Source: Streptomyces humidus
GTDB lineage: Bacteria > Actinomycetota > Actinomycetes > Streptomycetales > Streptomycetaceae
Direction of reading: 5' to 3'
DNA: 64,000 nucleotides
Assembly: GCF_014649655.1 (NCBI RefSeq)
Contig: NZ_BMTL01000005.1
Coordinates: 248,001-312,000, forward strand
Shown: positions 34,535 through 42,925 of the stretch, in pieces
How positions within the stretch are numbered: the first letter of the stretch is position 1
Layout of the letters: every line of letters starts with the position of its first letter
Made by a program: the position numbers and the translations under genes
Notes under the pieces: generated by a model
Databases searched by the model: none
Told to the model about the DNA's origin: nothing
What the model saw: only the letters and a program-made list of their open reading frames with translations

Positions 34535-35938
34535 ATGGCACCGGTGACAGAGGACGTCGACCTTCTCGTCGTGGGCGGCGGAAAAGCCGGCAAGACACTC
34601 GCCATGGACCGGGCGCGCGGCGGCGCCCGCGTGGCCATGGCGGAACGGGGCATGATCGGAGGCTCGTGCATCAACGTCGCGTGCATCCCGACCAAGGCCC
34701 TGGTGGCCAGTGCCCGCGCCCGCAGGGCACTGGACCGCGGCCGTGAACTCGGCCTGGTCGTGGGCGACGTGCGGACCGACGTCGACCTGCTGCGGGCGCA
34801 CAGGAGCGATGTCGTCGACGCCATGGTCGCGCTCAACCACAAGCAGTTCCTCGACTCCGGCATGGACCTGGTGATCGGGCAGGCCCGGTTCGTCGCCGAG
34901 CGCACGGTGGAGGTCCGCACGGCCGACGGCGGCGGACGCGTGCTGCGCGGCGCCGACACCGTCATCGACACCGGCACCCGGCCGCGCCTCCCCGACATCC
35001 CGGGACTGGACCGGGCCGGCGCGCTGACGAGCGAGAGCCTGCTGCGGCTGGAGCGGATCCCGGACCGGCTGACCGTGCTCGGGGACGGGCCCATCGGCCT
35101 GGAGTTCGCCGACATGTTCGCCGCTTTCGGCAGCCGGGTCACCGTGGTGAGCCGGCACTCCCGGCTGCTGCCGCAGGAGGACGCCGAGATCGCGGCCGCC
35201 GTCGGGGACCTGCTGTCCGGCCACGGCGTCACCGTGCTGTTCGAACGGCGGGTCGCCCGCGTCGGCCGCGACGCCGGCGGCGAGGTGACCGTGGTGCTGG
35301 AGGACGGCCTGGAGATCACCGGGGACGACCTGCTGGTCGCCGTCGGGCGCGTCCCGGTCACGGAGGAGCTGGACCTGGAGCGGGCGGGCGTGGCGGTCAC
35401 CGCCGCGGGGTTCGTCGACGTCGACGAGCACCTGGCCACCACCGCGCAGCACACCTGGGCCGCCGGCGACGTGGCGGGCAGCCCTCAGTTCACGCACGCG
35501 GCCCTCGACGACTACCGCATCCTGAAGGAGAACCTGGCGGGCGGCTCCCGCTCCACCCGGGACCGCCTGATACCGCGCACCACCTTCCTCGGCCTGGACC
35601 TCGCGCACGTCGGCCTCACCGAGGAGCAGGCCCGCCGGCTCGGCCACCGAGTGAAGATCGCCCGTCTGCCCGTGGCCGCCATTCCCCGCGCCCGCACCAC
35701 CGGGGAGACGCAGGGGCTGTGGAAGGCCGTCGTCGACGCGGAGACGCACCGCATCCTGGGCGCCACCCTGCTCGGCCCCGAGACGGGGGAGACCCTCACC
35801 ACCGTGCAGACCGCGATGCTCGCCGGCCTGCCCTGCACCGCCCTGCGCGACATGGTGATCAGCCACCCCACCATGACCGAGGGGCTCAACATGCTTTTCG
35901 CGAACCTCACCGAGGACCAGGACACGTCCGGCCGATGA
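34535..35938 (+). CDS. FAD-dependent pyridine nucleotide-disulfide oxidoreductase
   Basis: 467-aa class I flavoprotein of the lipoamide dehydrogenase/mercuric reductase/RclA group. FAD fold DLLVVGGGKAGKTLAMD, redox pair CINVACIPTK (Cys45, Cys50), NAD fold LTVLGDGPIGLEFADMF, FAD motif TWAAGDVAG, and C-terminal dimer domain with SHPTMTEGLN, the His-Glu dyad partner. No extra mercury-binding N-terminal domain or terminal CC, so mercuric reductase is unlikely; an RclA-like or oxidative-stress enzyme is more plausible. GAGGGAGAG precedes ATG 34535. Confidence 0.88.
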   Translation: MAPVTEDVDLLVVGGGKAGKTLAMDRARGGARVAMAERGMIGGSCINVACIPTKALVASARARRALDRGRELGLVVGDVRTDVDLLRAHRSDVVDAMVALNHKQFLDSGMDLVIGQARFVAERTVEVRTADGGGRVLRGADTVIDTGTRPRLPDIPGLDRAGALTSESLLRLERIPDRLTVLGDGPIGLEFADMFAAFGSRVTVVSRHSRLLPQEDAEIAAAVGDLLSGHGVTVLFERRVARVGRDAGGEVTVVLEDGLEITGDDLLVAVGRVPVTEELDLERAGVAVTAAGFVDVDEHLATTAQHTWAAGDVAGSPQFTHAALDDYRILKENLAGGSRSTRDRLIPRTTFLGLDLAHVGLTEEQARRLGHRVKIARLPVAAIPRARTTGETQGLWKAVVDAETHRILGATLLGPETGETLTTVQTAMLAGLPCTALRDMVISHPTMTEGLNMLFANLTEDQDTSGR

Positions 35939-35960
35939 CCGGCGAGCGGGGAGCACCGTC

Positions 35961-36116
35961 GTGATCCGGCTTCTGGGCGGCACCCACAAGGCCGTCGAGA
36001 ACGGCACCGCGCAGGGCAAGATCGTGATCGACGTCGGCCGGCGGCGCGGCGCGGCGCGAGCGGGTGCGGACAACGGCACCGCCGCCCCGGAGACCCCCGG
36101 GGGAGCGGCGTCGTAG
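35961..36116 (+). pseudogene. C-terminal scrap of a zinc-type alcohol dehydrogenase/quinone reductase
   Basis: A 51-codon frame that opens GGTHKAVENGTAQGKIVIDV after a few residues. This matches the last strand-helix of MDR dehydrogenases (AHRxxEsGxxxGKIVL). Everything upstream of it is gone. A GTG at 35961 could express a 51-aa peptide, but function is unlikely. Confidence 0.6.
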
Positions 36117-36184
36117 TCCAGGCGGTGCCGTTCTCCTTCTTCGCGTCCGGGGGCCGGGTCCGTGGTGTGGGTCAGTGGTGTGGG

Positions 36185-37108
36185 TCAGCGGAGGATGCCG
36201 GTCGCGGTGTCCCACAGACGTTCGGCGTTCGCCGGGTCGAGCGCGTACGGCGCCACCCCGGGCACGCCGGGCGCCGTGGGCCGGGCGTCGACGACGGGTG
36301 CCTCGGCGACGTCTTCGAAGTAGCGGCCGCCGACGCCTTCGGCGAGTGGGGAGGCGGCCAGGAACACGGACGTCGCGGCGCCTTGCTCGATCGTCTTCCG
36401 GTACGGCTCCGGGGTTCTCAGCCCGCCGGTGTGCTTCTGCAGGTTCGTGGCGACGGCACCGGGATGCAGCGCGTTGGCCCTGATGCCTTCGCCCGACCAG
36501 CGACGGTCGGCCTCCACCGCGAGGAGGACCTCCGCCGTCTTGGACTGTCCGTAAGCGGCGAGAGCGTCGTAGGGGCGGAAGCGGAAGTCGAGGTCGTCGA
36601 AGACGACGGGTGAGTACAGATGACCGCTGGAGGACACCGAGACGATCCTGGCCGTGCCCGCCTCGGCGAGCGCGGGGTGCAGGCCGAGAGTCAGGGCGAA
36701 ATGGCCCAGGTAGTTGGTCGCGAACTGCTGCTCGTGGCCACGCATGCCCCGCTCGAGCCCGGGCGGCATCATGATCCCGGCGTTGTTGACCAGGATGTGG
36801 AGCGGGCCTCGCCATGCGGCGGTGAACGCCTGCACCGAGTCCAGATCCGCCACGTCCAGGTGCGAGACCCGAACCGCGTCGCTGCCCGTCCTCTTCCGGA
36901 GGTCGGCCGCCACCTCCTCTCCCGCGTCCGGACGCCGGACCGCCAGGGTCACCTCGGCGCCGGCGGCCAGCAGCGCCCGCGCGGTCTCCACCCCGATGCC
37001 GGACGTGGCCCCGGTGACGATCGCCCGCTGTCCGGAGAGTTCGACCCCGTCGATGACCTCGGACGCGGTCGAAAGCCGGCCGAACGGGCTCTGAAAGAAC
37101 TGCGGCAT
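36185..37108 (-). CDS. SDR-family oxidoreductase (retinol-dehydrogenase-like)
   Basis: 307-aa SDR of the longer type. Cofactor motif TGATSGIGVETARALL (near residue 34), NNAGIMM, catalytic Ser region VSVSSSGH and YGQSK, then LHPGAVATN. ATG 37108 has AGGAAG 9 nt upstream. Divergent from MmyB-like regulator 2 with only 127 bp between them, an arrangement typical of regulator/target pairs. Confidence 0.88.
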   Translation of the reverse strand: MPQFFQSPFGRLSTASEVIDGVELSGQRAIVTGATSGIGVETARALLAAGAEVTLAVRRPDAGEEVAADLRKRTGSDAVRVSHLDVADLDSVQAFTAAWRGPLHILVNNAGIMMPPGLERGMRGHEQQFATNYLGHFALTLGLHPALAEAGTARIVSVSSSGHLYSPVVFDDLDFRFRPYDALAAYGQSKTAEVLLAVEADRRWSGEGIRANALHPGAVATNLQKHTGGLRTPEPYRKTIEQGAATSVFLAASPLAEGVGGRYFEDVAEAPVVDARPTAPGVPGVAPYALDPANAERLWDTATGILR

Positions 37109-37183
37109 GAGAATTTCACTTCCTGTGTGGTTGCGTCCCACCATCCGGCGTCGGCCGCCCACCGGCCAGGACCCTTCGGGACT

Positions 37184-37235
37184 GGGACTGCCAGGGCTAC
37201 CCAGGCTTCGGCGGGAGCGGGTTAGGTTGGGGGAT
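37184..37235. promoter_or_regulatory. Putative MmyB-like operator and leaderless promoter
   Basis: CTGGG-N13-CCCAG spans about 37184-37206 and ends in ACCCAGGCT, the same 9-mer as in the 29.1-kb dyad. Downstream, TAGGTT lies 7 nt before GTG 37236, giving a leaderless regulator mRNA with the dyad around its -35 region. Confidence 0.55.
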
Positions 37236-38150
37236 GTGCCACGCAACCAGGACGCCGACAGCCTGGGCGGCTTTCTGCGCGCCCGCAGGGGGCTGGTCCG
37301 GCCCGAAGAAGCCGGTGTGCCCGATCAGGGCAACCGCCGCGTCCCGGGTCTGCGCCGGGAGGAGGTGGCCTTCCTCGCGGGAGTCAGCTCCGACTACTAC
37401 GTCCGCCTCGAGCAGGGCCGCGACCGGAACCCCTCCGAACAGGTACTGGAGAGCATCGCCCGTGCGCTGCGACTGGATGAGGACGCCACGCGGTACCTGC
37501 TCCGGCTGGCCAAGCCCAGGAGCACGGGGCGCAAGCGTCTCCGAAGGCCGGAGAAGGTCGGCGACGGCATCCGGAGCCTGATCGACAGCTGGCCGCTGAC
37601 CGCCGCGTACGTCCACGACAACTACATGGACGTACTCGCCGCCAATCCCCTGGCGATCGCCCTTTCGCCGTTCAACGCACCGGGGCAGAACAGCGTCCTC
37701 GCCGCCTTCCTGGAGCCGGAGATGCGCGAGCTCCACGCGGACTGGGAGGACATGACGGCTCGCGTGGTCCCCTATCTGCGCTCCGTTGTCGGGGCAGCCG
37801 TCGACGACTCGCGTCTGGTGGAGATCGTCGGCGAGCTGTCCGTGCGCAGCGAACGCTTCCGCACCCTCTGGGCGCGGCAGGACGTCAAGTACAAGACGAC
37901 GGGGGCGACTTTGCTGAACCACCCCCAGGTCGGCCCGCTGGAACTGCACTACGAGAAGCTGCTCGTGGCCGGCACCGGCACCCAGACCATGATCACCTAC
38001 CACGCCCGGCCGGGCAGCGCCTCCGAGGAACGGCTGCGCCTGCTCGCCGGCATGAACGCACCGCGCGGCGCTTCCCCGCACGGTTCCGGGAACCGAGCGC
38101 ACCCGGAAGCCGGTGAGCCGAGGCAGCGGGGCGCCGGCGCACAGCCGTAG
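37236..38150 (+). CDS. MmyB-like transcriptional regulator 2
   Basis: 304 aa. Helix-turn-helix with RVPGLRREEVAFLAGVSSDY and RLEQGRDRNPSEQVLESIAR, then the MmyB-type ligand domain (VHDNYMDVLAANPLAIALSP; LNHPQVGPLELHYEKLLV). The last 30 residues are Gly/Pro/His-rich and not conserved. GTG 37236 fits the leaderless promoter. Divergent partner of the SDR at 36185. Confidence 0.9.
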   Translation: MPRNQDADSLGGFLRARRGLVRPEEAGVPDQGNRRVPGLRREEVAFLAGVSSDYYVRLEQGRDRNPSEQVLESIARALRLDEDATRYLLRLAKPRSTGRKRLRRPEKVGDGIRSLIDSWPLTAAYVHDNYMDVLAANPLAIALSPFNAPGQNSVLAAFLEPEMRELHADWEDMTARVVPYLRSVVGAAVDDSRLVEIVGELSVRSERFRTLWARQDVKYKTTGATLLNHPQVGPLELHYEKLLVAGTGTQTMITYHARPGSASEERLRLLAGMNAPRGASPHGSGNRAHPEAGEPRQRGAGAQP

Positions 38151-38199
38151 CCGACCCGGCCGCCGTGGACCGGCCCACGGCCACGATTCTCGTGGGCTC

Positions 38200-38445
38200 G
38201 GCGCGCTGCGAGCCCGCCCACGGGTGCTGCCCGGGGGACGCGGTGCACGCCGTCCTCGAGCGCGAGGGCGTCCACATCGGCCGGAAGCGTGCCGAGCGGC
38301 TCATGAGCGAAGCCGGTATCGCCGGCATGAGCCCCCGCAAGTCCGAGGGGTTCACCCGCGGCGACGGGGATGCCGAACTCTCACCGGGCCTGCTGCAGCG
38401 CGACCTCACCGCGAGAGCGCCGAACCGGCTGTGGGACCAGGCCGT
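38200..38445 (+). mobile_element. IS3-family OrfB transposase scrap
   Basis: HAVLEREGVHIGRKRAERLM, then SEAGIAGMSPRKSEGFTR, then LTARAPNRLW: this is the segment just before the DDE core of IS3-type OrfB. The catalytic domain is absent. It breaks off where an opposite-strand fragment starts. Confidence 0.7.
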
Positions 38446-38660
38446 CGGGCAGTTTGCGCAGCCGGCCGCGGTCGACCAGCCTGACCGGCTTCTCGCGCAA
38501 CGGTTCCAGCTCGGCCCGCATGCTGATGCCCACGCCCAGTATCTCGCCGACCTGCCGGGCCATGACCGGTCCCGCGGCCTTCCGCACACCGGCGCGGATG
38601 CGCTGGCAGTCCGGCGGGACCATATTCTCTTCCACGTCCGGTGCGCGGTGCGGGATCGGC
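38440..38660 (-). mobile_element. Fragment of a transposon-linked winged-helix protein
   Basis: The minus strand reads KAAGPVMARQVGEILGVGIS, then MRAELEPLREKPVRLVDRGR, then LRKLPDG. This resembles the short helix-turn-helix protein often encoded next to Streptomyces transposases (vTARQVGexLGldxxxxxklEPLRxKmxrLadRGWLrklpdGrF). It is truncated at both ends and abuts the IS3 scrap, so one insertion landed in the other. Confidence 0.55.
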
Positions 38661-38888
38661 ATAGGCGTCAACCCGATGATCGCGAGTAGCCCGCAAGTGG
38701 GACCTCTGATCAGGTCGCCCCTGGGTCAACCGCCGGCCGCACCGTCCCAGCTCGAAGTACGCGACCCATCCGATAAACGTGGCTTTACGGACAAGAGAAG
38801 AATCATGCCGTAAGTGCGCTTGCATGCTGAATCGTTCCGTCGCGGGAGCGTCTGCATGCAACATCGCCGACGAAAAGGAGCCGGTGGA

Positions 38889-39587
38889 ATGGCCGACTGG
38901 AAGCAGATCAGCGGTGCGCTCGTTCGGATCTCGGCCGGGTCGAGGACGAACGTGTGGGGTGTGAACTCGGCCGGGAACATCTACCGCTACACCAACGACG
39001 ACGCCAGTCCCTGGGTGCAGGTCCCGGGGGCGCTGACGGACATCGGAGCCGCCGCGGACGGCACCGTCTGGGGCGTCAACTCCGCCGGCAACATCTACCG
39101 CTACACCGGCGACCGGGAAAGCGGCCACTGGAAGCAGATCAGCGGTGCGCTCGTTCGGATCTCGGCCGGGTCGAGGACGAACGTGTGGGGTGTGAACTCG
39201 GCCGGGAACATCTACCGCTACACCAACGACGACGCCAGTCCCTGGGTGCAGGTCCCGGGGGCGCTGACGGACATCGGAGCCGCCGCGGACGGCACCGTCT
39301 GGGGCGTCAACTCCGCCGGCAACATCTACCGCTACACCGGCGACCAGGAAAGCGACCACTGGAAGCAGATCAGCGGCGGACTCAAGGCGATCTCAGCAGG
39401 CTCCCGCACCGTGGTCTGGGGGGCGAACGCCGGCGGAAACATCTACCACTACACCAACAACGACGCCAGTCCCTGGCTGCAGATCCCCGGCGCACTCACC
39501 GACGTCGGAGCAGGAGTGGACGGCACCGTCTGGGGCGTGAACTCCGCCGGGAACATCTACCGCTACACCGGTGATCTGCCGGGCTGA
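38889..39587 (+). CDS. Tectonin-type beta-propeller protein
   Basis: 232 aa made almost wholly of six blades of about 38 residues. Each has an xWGVNSAGNIYRYT-like strand and alternating WKQISGALVRISAG / WVQVPGALTDIGAA linkers. This is the tectonin (TECPR) propeller pattern known from lectin-like proteins that bind sugars or lipopolysaccharide. There is no signal peptide, so export would need another route. AAAAGGAG precedes ATG 38889. The first two blade pairs are a near-identical 231-bp DNA duplication. A strong terminator follows. It sits among IS debris, so acquisition by transfer is plausible. Confidence 0.85.
   Translation: MADWKQISGALVRISAGSRTNVWGVNSAGNIYRYTNDDASPWVQVPGALTDIGAAADGTVWGVNSAGNIYRYTGDRESGHWKQISGALVRISAGSRTNVWGVNSAGNIYRYTNDDASPWVQVPGALTDIGAAADGTVWGVNSAGNIYRYTGDQESDHWKQISGGLKAISAGSRTVVWGANAGGNIYHYTNNDASPWLQIPGALTDVGAGVDGTVWGVNSAGNIYRYTGDLPG
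38898..39359. repeat. Two near-identical 231-bp tandem units inside the tectonin gene
   Basis: Units 38898-39128 and 39129-39359 encode the same 77 residues and differ only at the last few codons (GACCGGGAAAGCGG versus GACCAGGAAAGCGA). The third unit (39360 on) has diverged. This shows recent in-frame expansion of propeller blades. Confidence 0.9.
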
Positions 39588-39622
39588 CCCCCAACCACTC
39601 GGCATCCCGCCGCCGGAAGTCA

Positions 39623-39656
39623 GGCCGGTCACGCCCCCCCCGGGGCGTGACCGGCC
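39623..39656. terminator. Strong hairpin after the tectonin gene
   Basis: 15-bp perfect stem (arms 39623-39637 and 39642-39656, core GGTCACGCCCC) with a CCCC loop, 36 bp after the stop. No U-tract follows, as is usual in Streptomyces. Confidence 0.85.
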
Positions 39657-39938
39657 CCGGCACGAACAGCAACCGGCGAGGCGACGTCCCGGTCAGACGA
39701 TAGAGGCGCGTCACGGGCTGACGGCATGGCGCGTAGTGCTCGGGCGCGCCTGCGGCCACGCCCGGAGCGTGGCCCGTCAGAAGGATCCCTGCCCCGGGAC
39801 CGGTGAACTCGTACGGTCTCCTACGGCGAGGTGTCGCGTGACTCCGGACGGGAATGAGCTCTCGTCAGTGTGCCAACAGCCCGCAGGGGCGGGGGGCCTG
39901 GTGTGCCAACAGCCCTCAGGGGCAGGGGAGTGTGCTTT
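39657..39938. other. Promoter region of the 39.9-kb SDR with 33-bp-spaced direct repeats
   Basis: GTGTGCCAACAGCCC-n-CAGGGGC occurs at 39868-39890 and again at 39901-39923 with one mismatch, exactly 33 bp apart (three helical turns). This is just before the GTG start at 39939. The phase suits a protein binding two sites on one face. No gene in the remainder. Confidence 0.55.
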
Positions 39939-40727
39939 GTGACGACTGCGGAGGAGAGGCCGCTGCGCCACGCCGCCAGGCCGGTCGCGTTGGTGACCGG
40001 CGTCGGCAGGTCCATCGGGATCGGTGCGGGGATCGCTCGCCGACTCGCCGAGGCGGGCTGGAACATCGCCTTCACCTACTGGACGCCGTACGACGCGCGC
40101 ATGGCTTGGGGCGTCGAGGCCGACGCCGCAACCACCATCGCCAGGACGCTGGCGGAGCAGGGTGCCACCACGATGGCGGTCGAGGCGGACCTCGCCGATC
40201 CCGAGGTCCCGGGGCGGGTCTTCGACCAGGCCCAGGACCGTCTCGGCAACATCACCGCGTTGGTGATGTGCCACTGCGAGTCGGTGGACTCGGGCCTGCT
40301 CGACACCACTCCGGAGAGCTTCGACCGCCACTTCGCGGTCAATGCGCGTGCCTCCTGGCTGCTGATCCGTGAATTCGGCCGCCGCTTCCGGGGATCTCCA
40401 GGGACCGGACGTGTCATCGCCCTCACCAGCGACCACACCGTCGGCAACCTGCCCTACGGGGCGAGCAAGGGCGCACTCGACCGCATCACCTTGGCCGCTG
40501 CCCACGAACTCGCCCACCTCGGGATCACCGCCAACGTGATCAACCCGGGCCCCGTCGACACCGGCTGGATGTCTGACGACATGCGCGATCACCTGCTGCG
40601 CCGGACACCGCTGGGGCGTCTTGGCAGCCCGCAGGACACCGCTCACCTCGTGGAGTTCCTGTGCTCTCCGCAGGGCCAGTGGATCAACGGCCAACTGCTG
40701 AAGAGCAACGGGGGTTTCGCCGGCTGA
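39939..40727 (+). CDS. SDR-family oxidoreductase
   Basis: 262-aa SDR with an atypical cofactor loop TGVGRSIGIGAGIARRL, a lengthened TYWTPYDARMAWGVEADA insert after beta2, VMCHCES in place of NNAG, and active-site ALTSDHT and YGASKGALDR. The C-terminus WINGQLLKSNGGF is standard. The insert and the missing NNAG resemble divergent 3-oxoacyl-ACP-reductase-like proteins of actinobacteria. Expression probably starts at GTG 39939; GGGGAG lies 11 nt upstream. Substrate is unknown. Confidence 0.82.
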   Translation: MTTAEERPLRHAARPVALVTGVGRSIGIGAGIARRLAEAGWNIAFTYWTPYDARMAWGVEADAATTIARTLAEQGATTMAVEADLADPEVPGRVFDQAQDRLGNITALVMCHCESVDSGLLDTTPESFDRHFAVNARASWLLIREFGRRFRGSPGTGRVIALTSDHTVGNLPYGASKGALDRITLAAAHELAHLGITANVINPGPVDTGWMSDDMRDHLLRRTPLGRLGSPQDTAHLVEFLCSPQGQWINGQLLKSNGGFAG

Positions 40728-40850
40728 CGGTTCGCAGGATGGGCGCGCTGTGCTCCTGCCGCTGGGCGATCACGGATTCGGCGCCGAGTTCGGCTGGGCC
40801 GGTGACCGGTTCGCGCTTCCTGGAGGCTGAACCTCTCCGCATCGGGCCTT

Positions 40851-40890
40851 GTCGACCACGTGGCGGGCGTGTCGACCACGTGGCGGGCGT
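40851..40890. repeat. 20-bp perfect tandem duplication
   Basis: GTCGACCACGTGGCGGGCGT occurs twice head to tail between the SDR and the DUF3592-like gene. Each copy holds the palindromes GTCGAC and CACGTG. Confidence 0.9.
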
Positions 40891-40937
40891 GGCGGACGTG
40901 GCGAACCGGAGGTGTGTCCCCCCGGTGCACCGTGGTC

Positions 40938-41810
40938 TCACAACAGCGCCACTCCCACCACGGCCGCCGTCGCGAGCACGACGATCATCAAGACGTGGAG
41001 CGCGAGGTCCCACGTCGACGAACGGTGTTCGGCGACGCGATCGAGCGTGAACTCAACTGGATTGTGGGATGTGTGATGGACCGTCACCTCGCGCCCGTAT
41101 GCGGTGGCGGGGTCTGCGAGGTGCGATGTGCAGTGGGCTGTGACGGCAGTGCCCTCGCGTGTGGCGAACGACACGACGGGGGTGATGGTGGTCGAGGTGT
41201 GGCTGTCGTCCTGGTCGACGGTGATGTCCTGCAGGACGGCGATGATCCGTCCTCGTGTGGTGTCCATTGCCGCCAACGTGCTGAGGCGGGGGGTGCGTTC
41301 GCGTACCGCTCCGGGGAGGTACGCGATTCCGAGGAGCGCCCACGGTCCGCAGAAACCGATCAGCGCCCACGGCCATCCCTGACGGACCGAGACGAGGATC
41401 ACCAGTGCGGCATAGGCGAGGAAGACCGCGGCATTGGGCAGACCCGTTCCGCGATCGGGTTGTGCGGCGGTGTCGGAGAACCGGTAGGCGTGCGGTCTGT
41501 CCCGCGGGTGACTGACCTCGATCTCCCGGCCTTTCCACGCCGACGTGATCATCTCACCGCGTTCCCCGTCGTTCGTCACAGTGACTTCCTGTCCCGACAC
41601 CGGGTCGCGGTAGGAGACGACCACCGATATCCCGCCCTTCCGGGATCCGCCGTGCCGTGGCTCCCGGACGCGCTCGATCCGTCCCGTCAGCCGGACCGTG
41701 CGCTGCGCCTCGGTCATACCGGCCAGTGACCTGCCGTACCCCACCAGCGCCACGCCGCCCCATGCCGCGCACCACAGCAGTACGAAGCCGTCCCACCCGT
41801 CCCACGTCAC
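40938..41810 (-). CDS. DUF3592-type membrane protein
   Basis: 290 aa. One N-terminal membrane helix (FVLLWCAAWGGVALVGYG) is followed by a beta-rich domain with SVVVSYRDPVSGQEVTV and GREIEVSHPRDRPHAYRF, the DUF3592 pattern. Two central hydrophobic segments, a second beta domain of the same style and a C-terminal helix follow. Function unknown, probably envelope-associated. GTG 41810 is preceded by AGGAG, which is the end of a CAGG repeat. It lies 38 bp after the upstream gene, so one operon. Confidence 0.75.
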   Translation of the reverse strand: MTWDGWDGFVLLWCAAWGGVALVGYGRSLAGMTEAQRTVRLTGRIERVREPRHGGSRKGGISVVVSYRDPVSGQEVTVTNDGERGEMITSAWKGREIEVSHPRDRPHAYRFSDTAAQPDRGTGLPNAAVFLAYAALVILVSVRQGWPWALIGFCGPWALLGIAYLPGAVRERTPRLSTLAAMDTTRGRIIAVLQDITVDQDDSHTSTTITPVVSFATREGTAVTAHCTSHLADPATAYGREVTVHHTSHNPVEFTLDRVAEHRSSTWDLALHVLMIVVLATAAVVGVALL

Positions 41811-41818
41811 GCGTTCTC

Positions 41819-41838
41819 CTGCCTGCCTGCCTGCCTGC
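41819..41838. repeat. Tetranucleotide repeat forming a ribosome binding site
   Basis: Five CCTG units, read on the minus strand as CAGG x5 running directly into AGAACGC-GTG. The last unit supplies the AGGAG ribosome binding site of the gene at 41810. Changes in copy number would add or remove alternative AGG sites. Confidence 0.85.
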
Positions 41839-41848
41839 TTCGTGCCGG

Positions 41849-42925
41849 TCAACTGCTGCTGCGACGGGTCACTTTGCCCTGTCCGTCCGCCTCCAGTGTT
41901 CCTGTGCCCGCGGCGCCGGTCACCACGATCCTGAGCGTGACGGAGCCGGTGAGGCCGTCCGCGGTCAGCTGCCAACTGTGTGGGGAGCCGACGCCGAGGG
42001 TGGTCGTGGCCTCTTCGACCAGCGGCTGGACGCGGTCGAACGGCAGTGAACGCGGGTCGAACCCGGTGCTGCGCACACCGGTGGGGGAGAAGACGACTGT
42101 GAGCATGCGGTCCTGGACGACCACGCTGAGCGCCTGGCGCCTGTGGCCTCGCGTCAGCGACTCGACGGAGGAGCGAAGTTCGTTCTGCCCCAGCATCGAC
42201 CGGCCTGGCCCGAGAGTGATCGTGCCCGTCGCCGACGTCACGGTCGTCGTGGACGAGGAGGAGGAGACGGACGGTCGTGGTGCGGCGCGGCTCGCGTCGG
42301 CGCCGAACAGGTCGGCCCGGTACGGCACCAGGACGGCGGCCGTGCCGAGCAGCAGGCCGAGCAGCGTGAGGAGGCCGCCGGCCCAGCCCTGCACGGGATC
42401 GCTCCTCATCACCGGACCGGGCGCCGAGTCCAGGCGTGCGCCGGCCGCCCGTTGCTCCCACTCGGGCGTCGGCCGCCTCACGATCCGGGCCTTCCACGGC
42501 CGGTCCGGCGGATACTCGACCACGACGATGCCGCGCGGCCGGTAGTCGGCGAGCTCGACGAGATTGACGTCCTGTCTGACCTCGACCCGGTACGCGGGCG
42601 AGTCGTCCGGTGCGACGGTCAGGTCGAACTGCACCGGCACGTCACTGGACTCGCCCCCCACGGCTTCCAGACTCTCGATCATCGCGAGAGCCGTGCGGGG
42701 CGCGACGGCCGCCTCACGCGCGCGTCGCGGCAGCGTGGCGAGGAAGAAGGCCAGGGCGTAGACCGCGGCTATGAGCAGCCCCATGACGATCAGTGACGTC
42801 TTCTCGATGACGCACCCGCTGACGAAGGCGGTCACTGATGCCCCGATCACGCCGCCCGTCACGAGGCCGCGCGCGAGGTCGGCGGGCGTGTCGTGTGTGG
42901 GCGGCGAGCCCGTGGTGATCGTCAT
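41849..42925 (-). CDS. Membrane protein of unknown function
   Basis: 358 aa. Two N-terminal helices (GVIGASVTAFVSGCVIE; TSLIVMGLLIAAVYALAFF), a soluble beta domain (PVQFDLTVAPDDSPAYRVEV, then YRPRGIVVVEYPPDRPWKAR), a third helix (GLLTLLGLLLGTAAVLV), a Ser/Thr run (SVSSSSSTTTVTSATGT) and a C-terminal external domain. The middle part is again DUF3592-like in flavour, so the two genes of this operon may be distant paralogues. Confidence 0.7.
   Translation of the reverse strand: MTITTGSPPTHDTPADLARGLVTGGVIGASVTAFVSGCVIEKTSLIVMGLLIAAVYALAFFLATLPRRAREAAVAPRTALAMIESLEAVGGESSDVPVQFDLTVAPDDSPAYRVEVRQDVNLVELADYRPRGIVVVEYPPDRPWKARIVRRPTPEWEQRAAGARLDSAPGPVMRSDPVQGWAGGLLTLLGLLLGTAAVLVPYRADLFGADASRAAPRPSVSSSSSTTTVTSATGTITLGPGRSMLGQNELRSSVESLTRGHRRQALSVVVQDRMLTVVFSPTGVRSTGFDPRSLPFDRVQPLVEEATTTLGVGSPHSWQLTADGLTGSVTLRIVVTGAAGTGTLEADGQGKVTRRSSS

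Noticed and set aside
34535..35938. Mercuric reductase (merA)
   Set aside because: It has the CX4C pair but no N-terminal metal-binding domain, no C-terminal Cys pair and no mer genes nearby.
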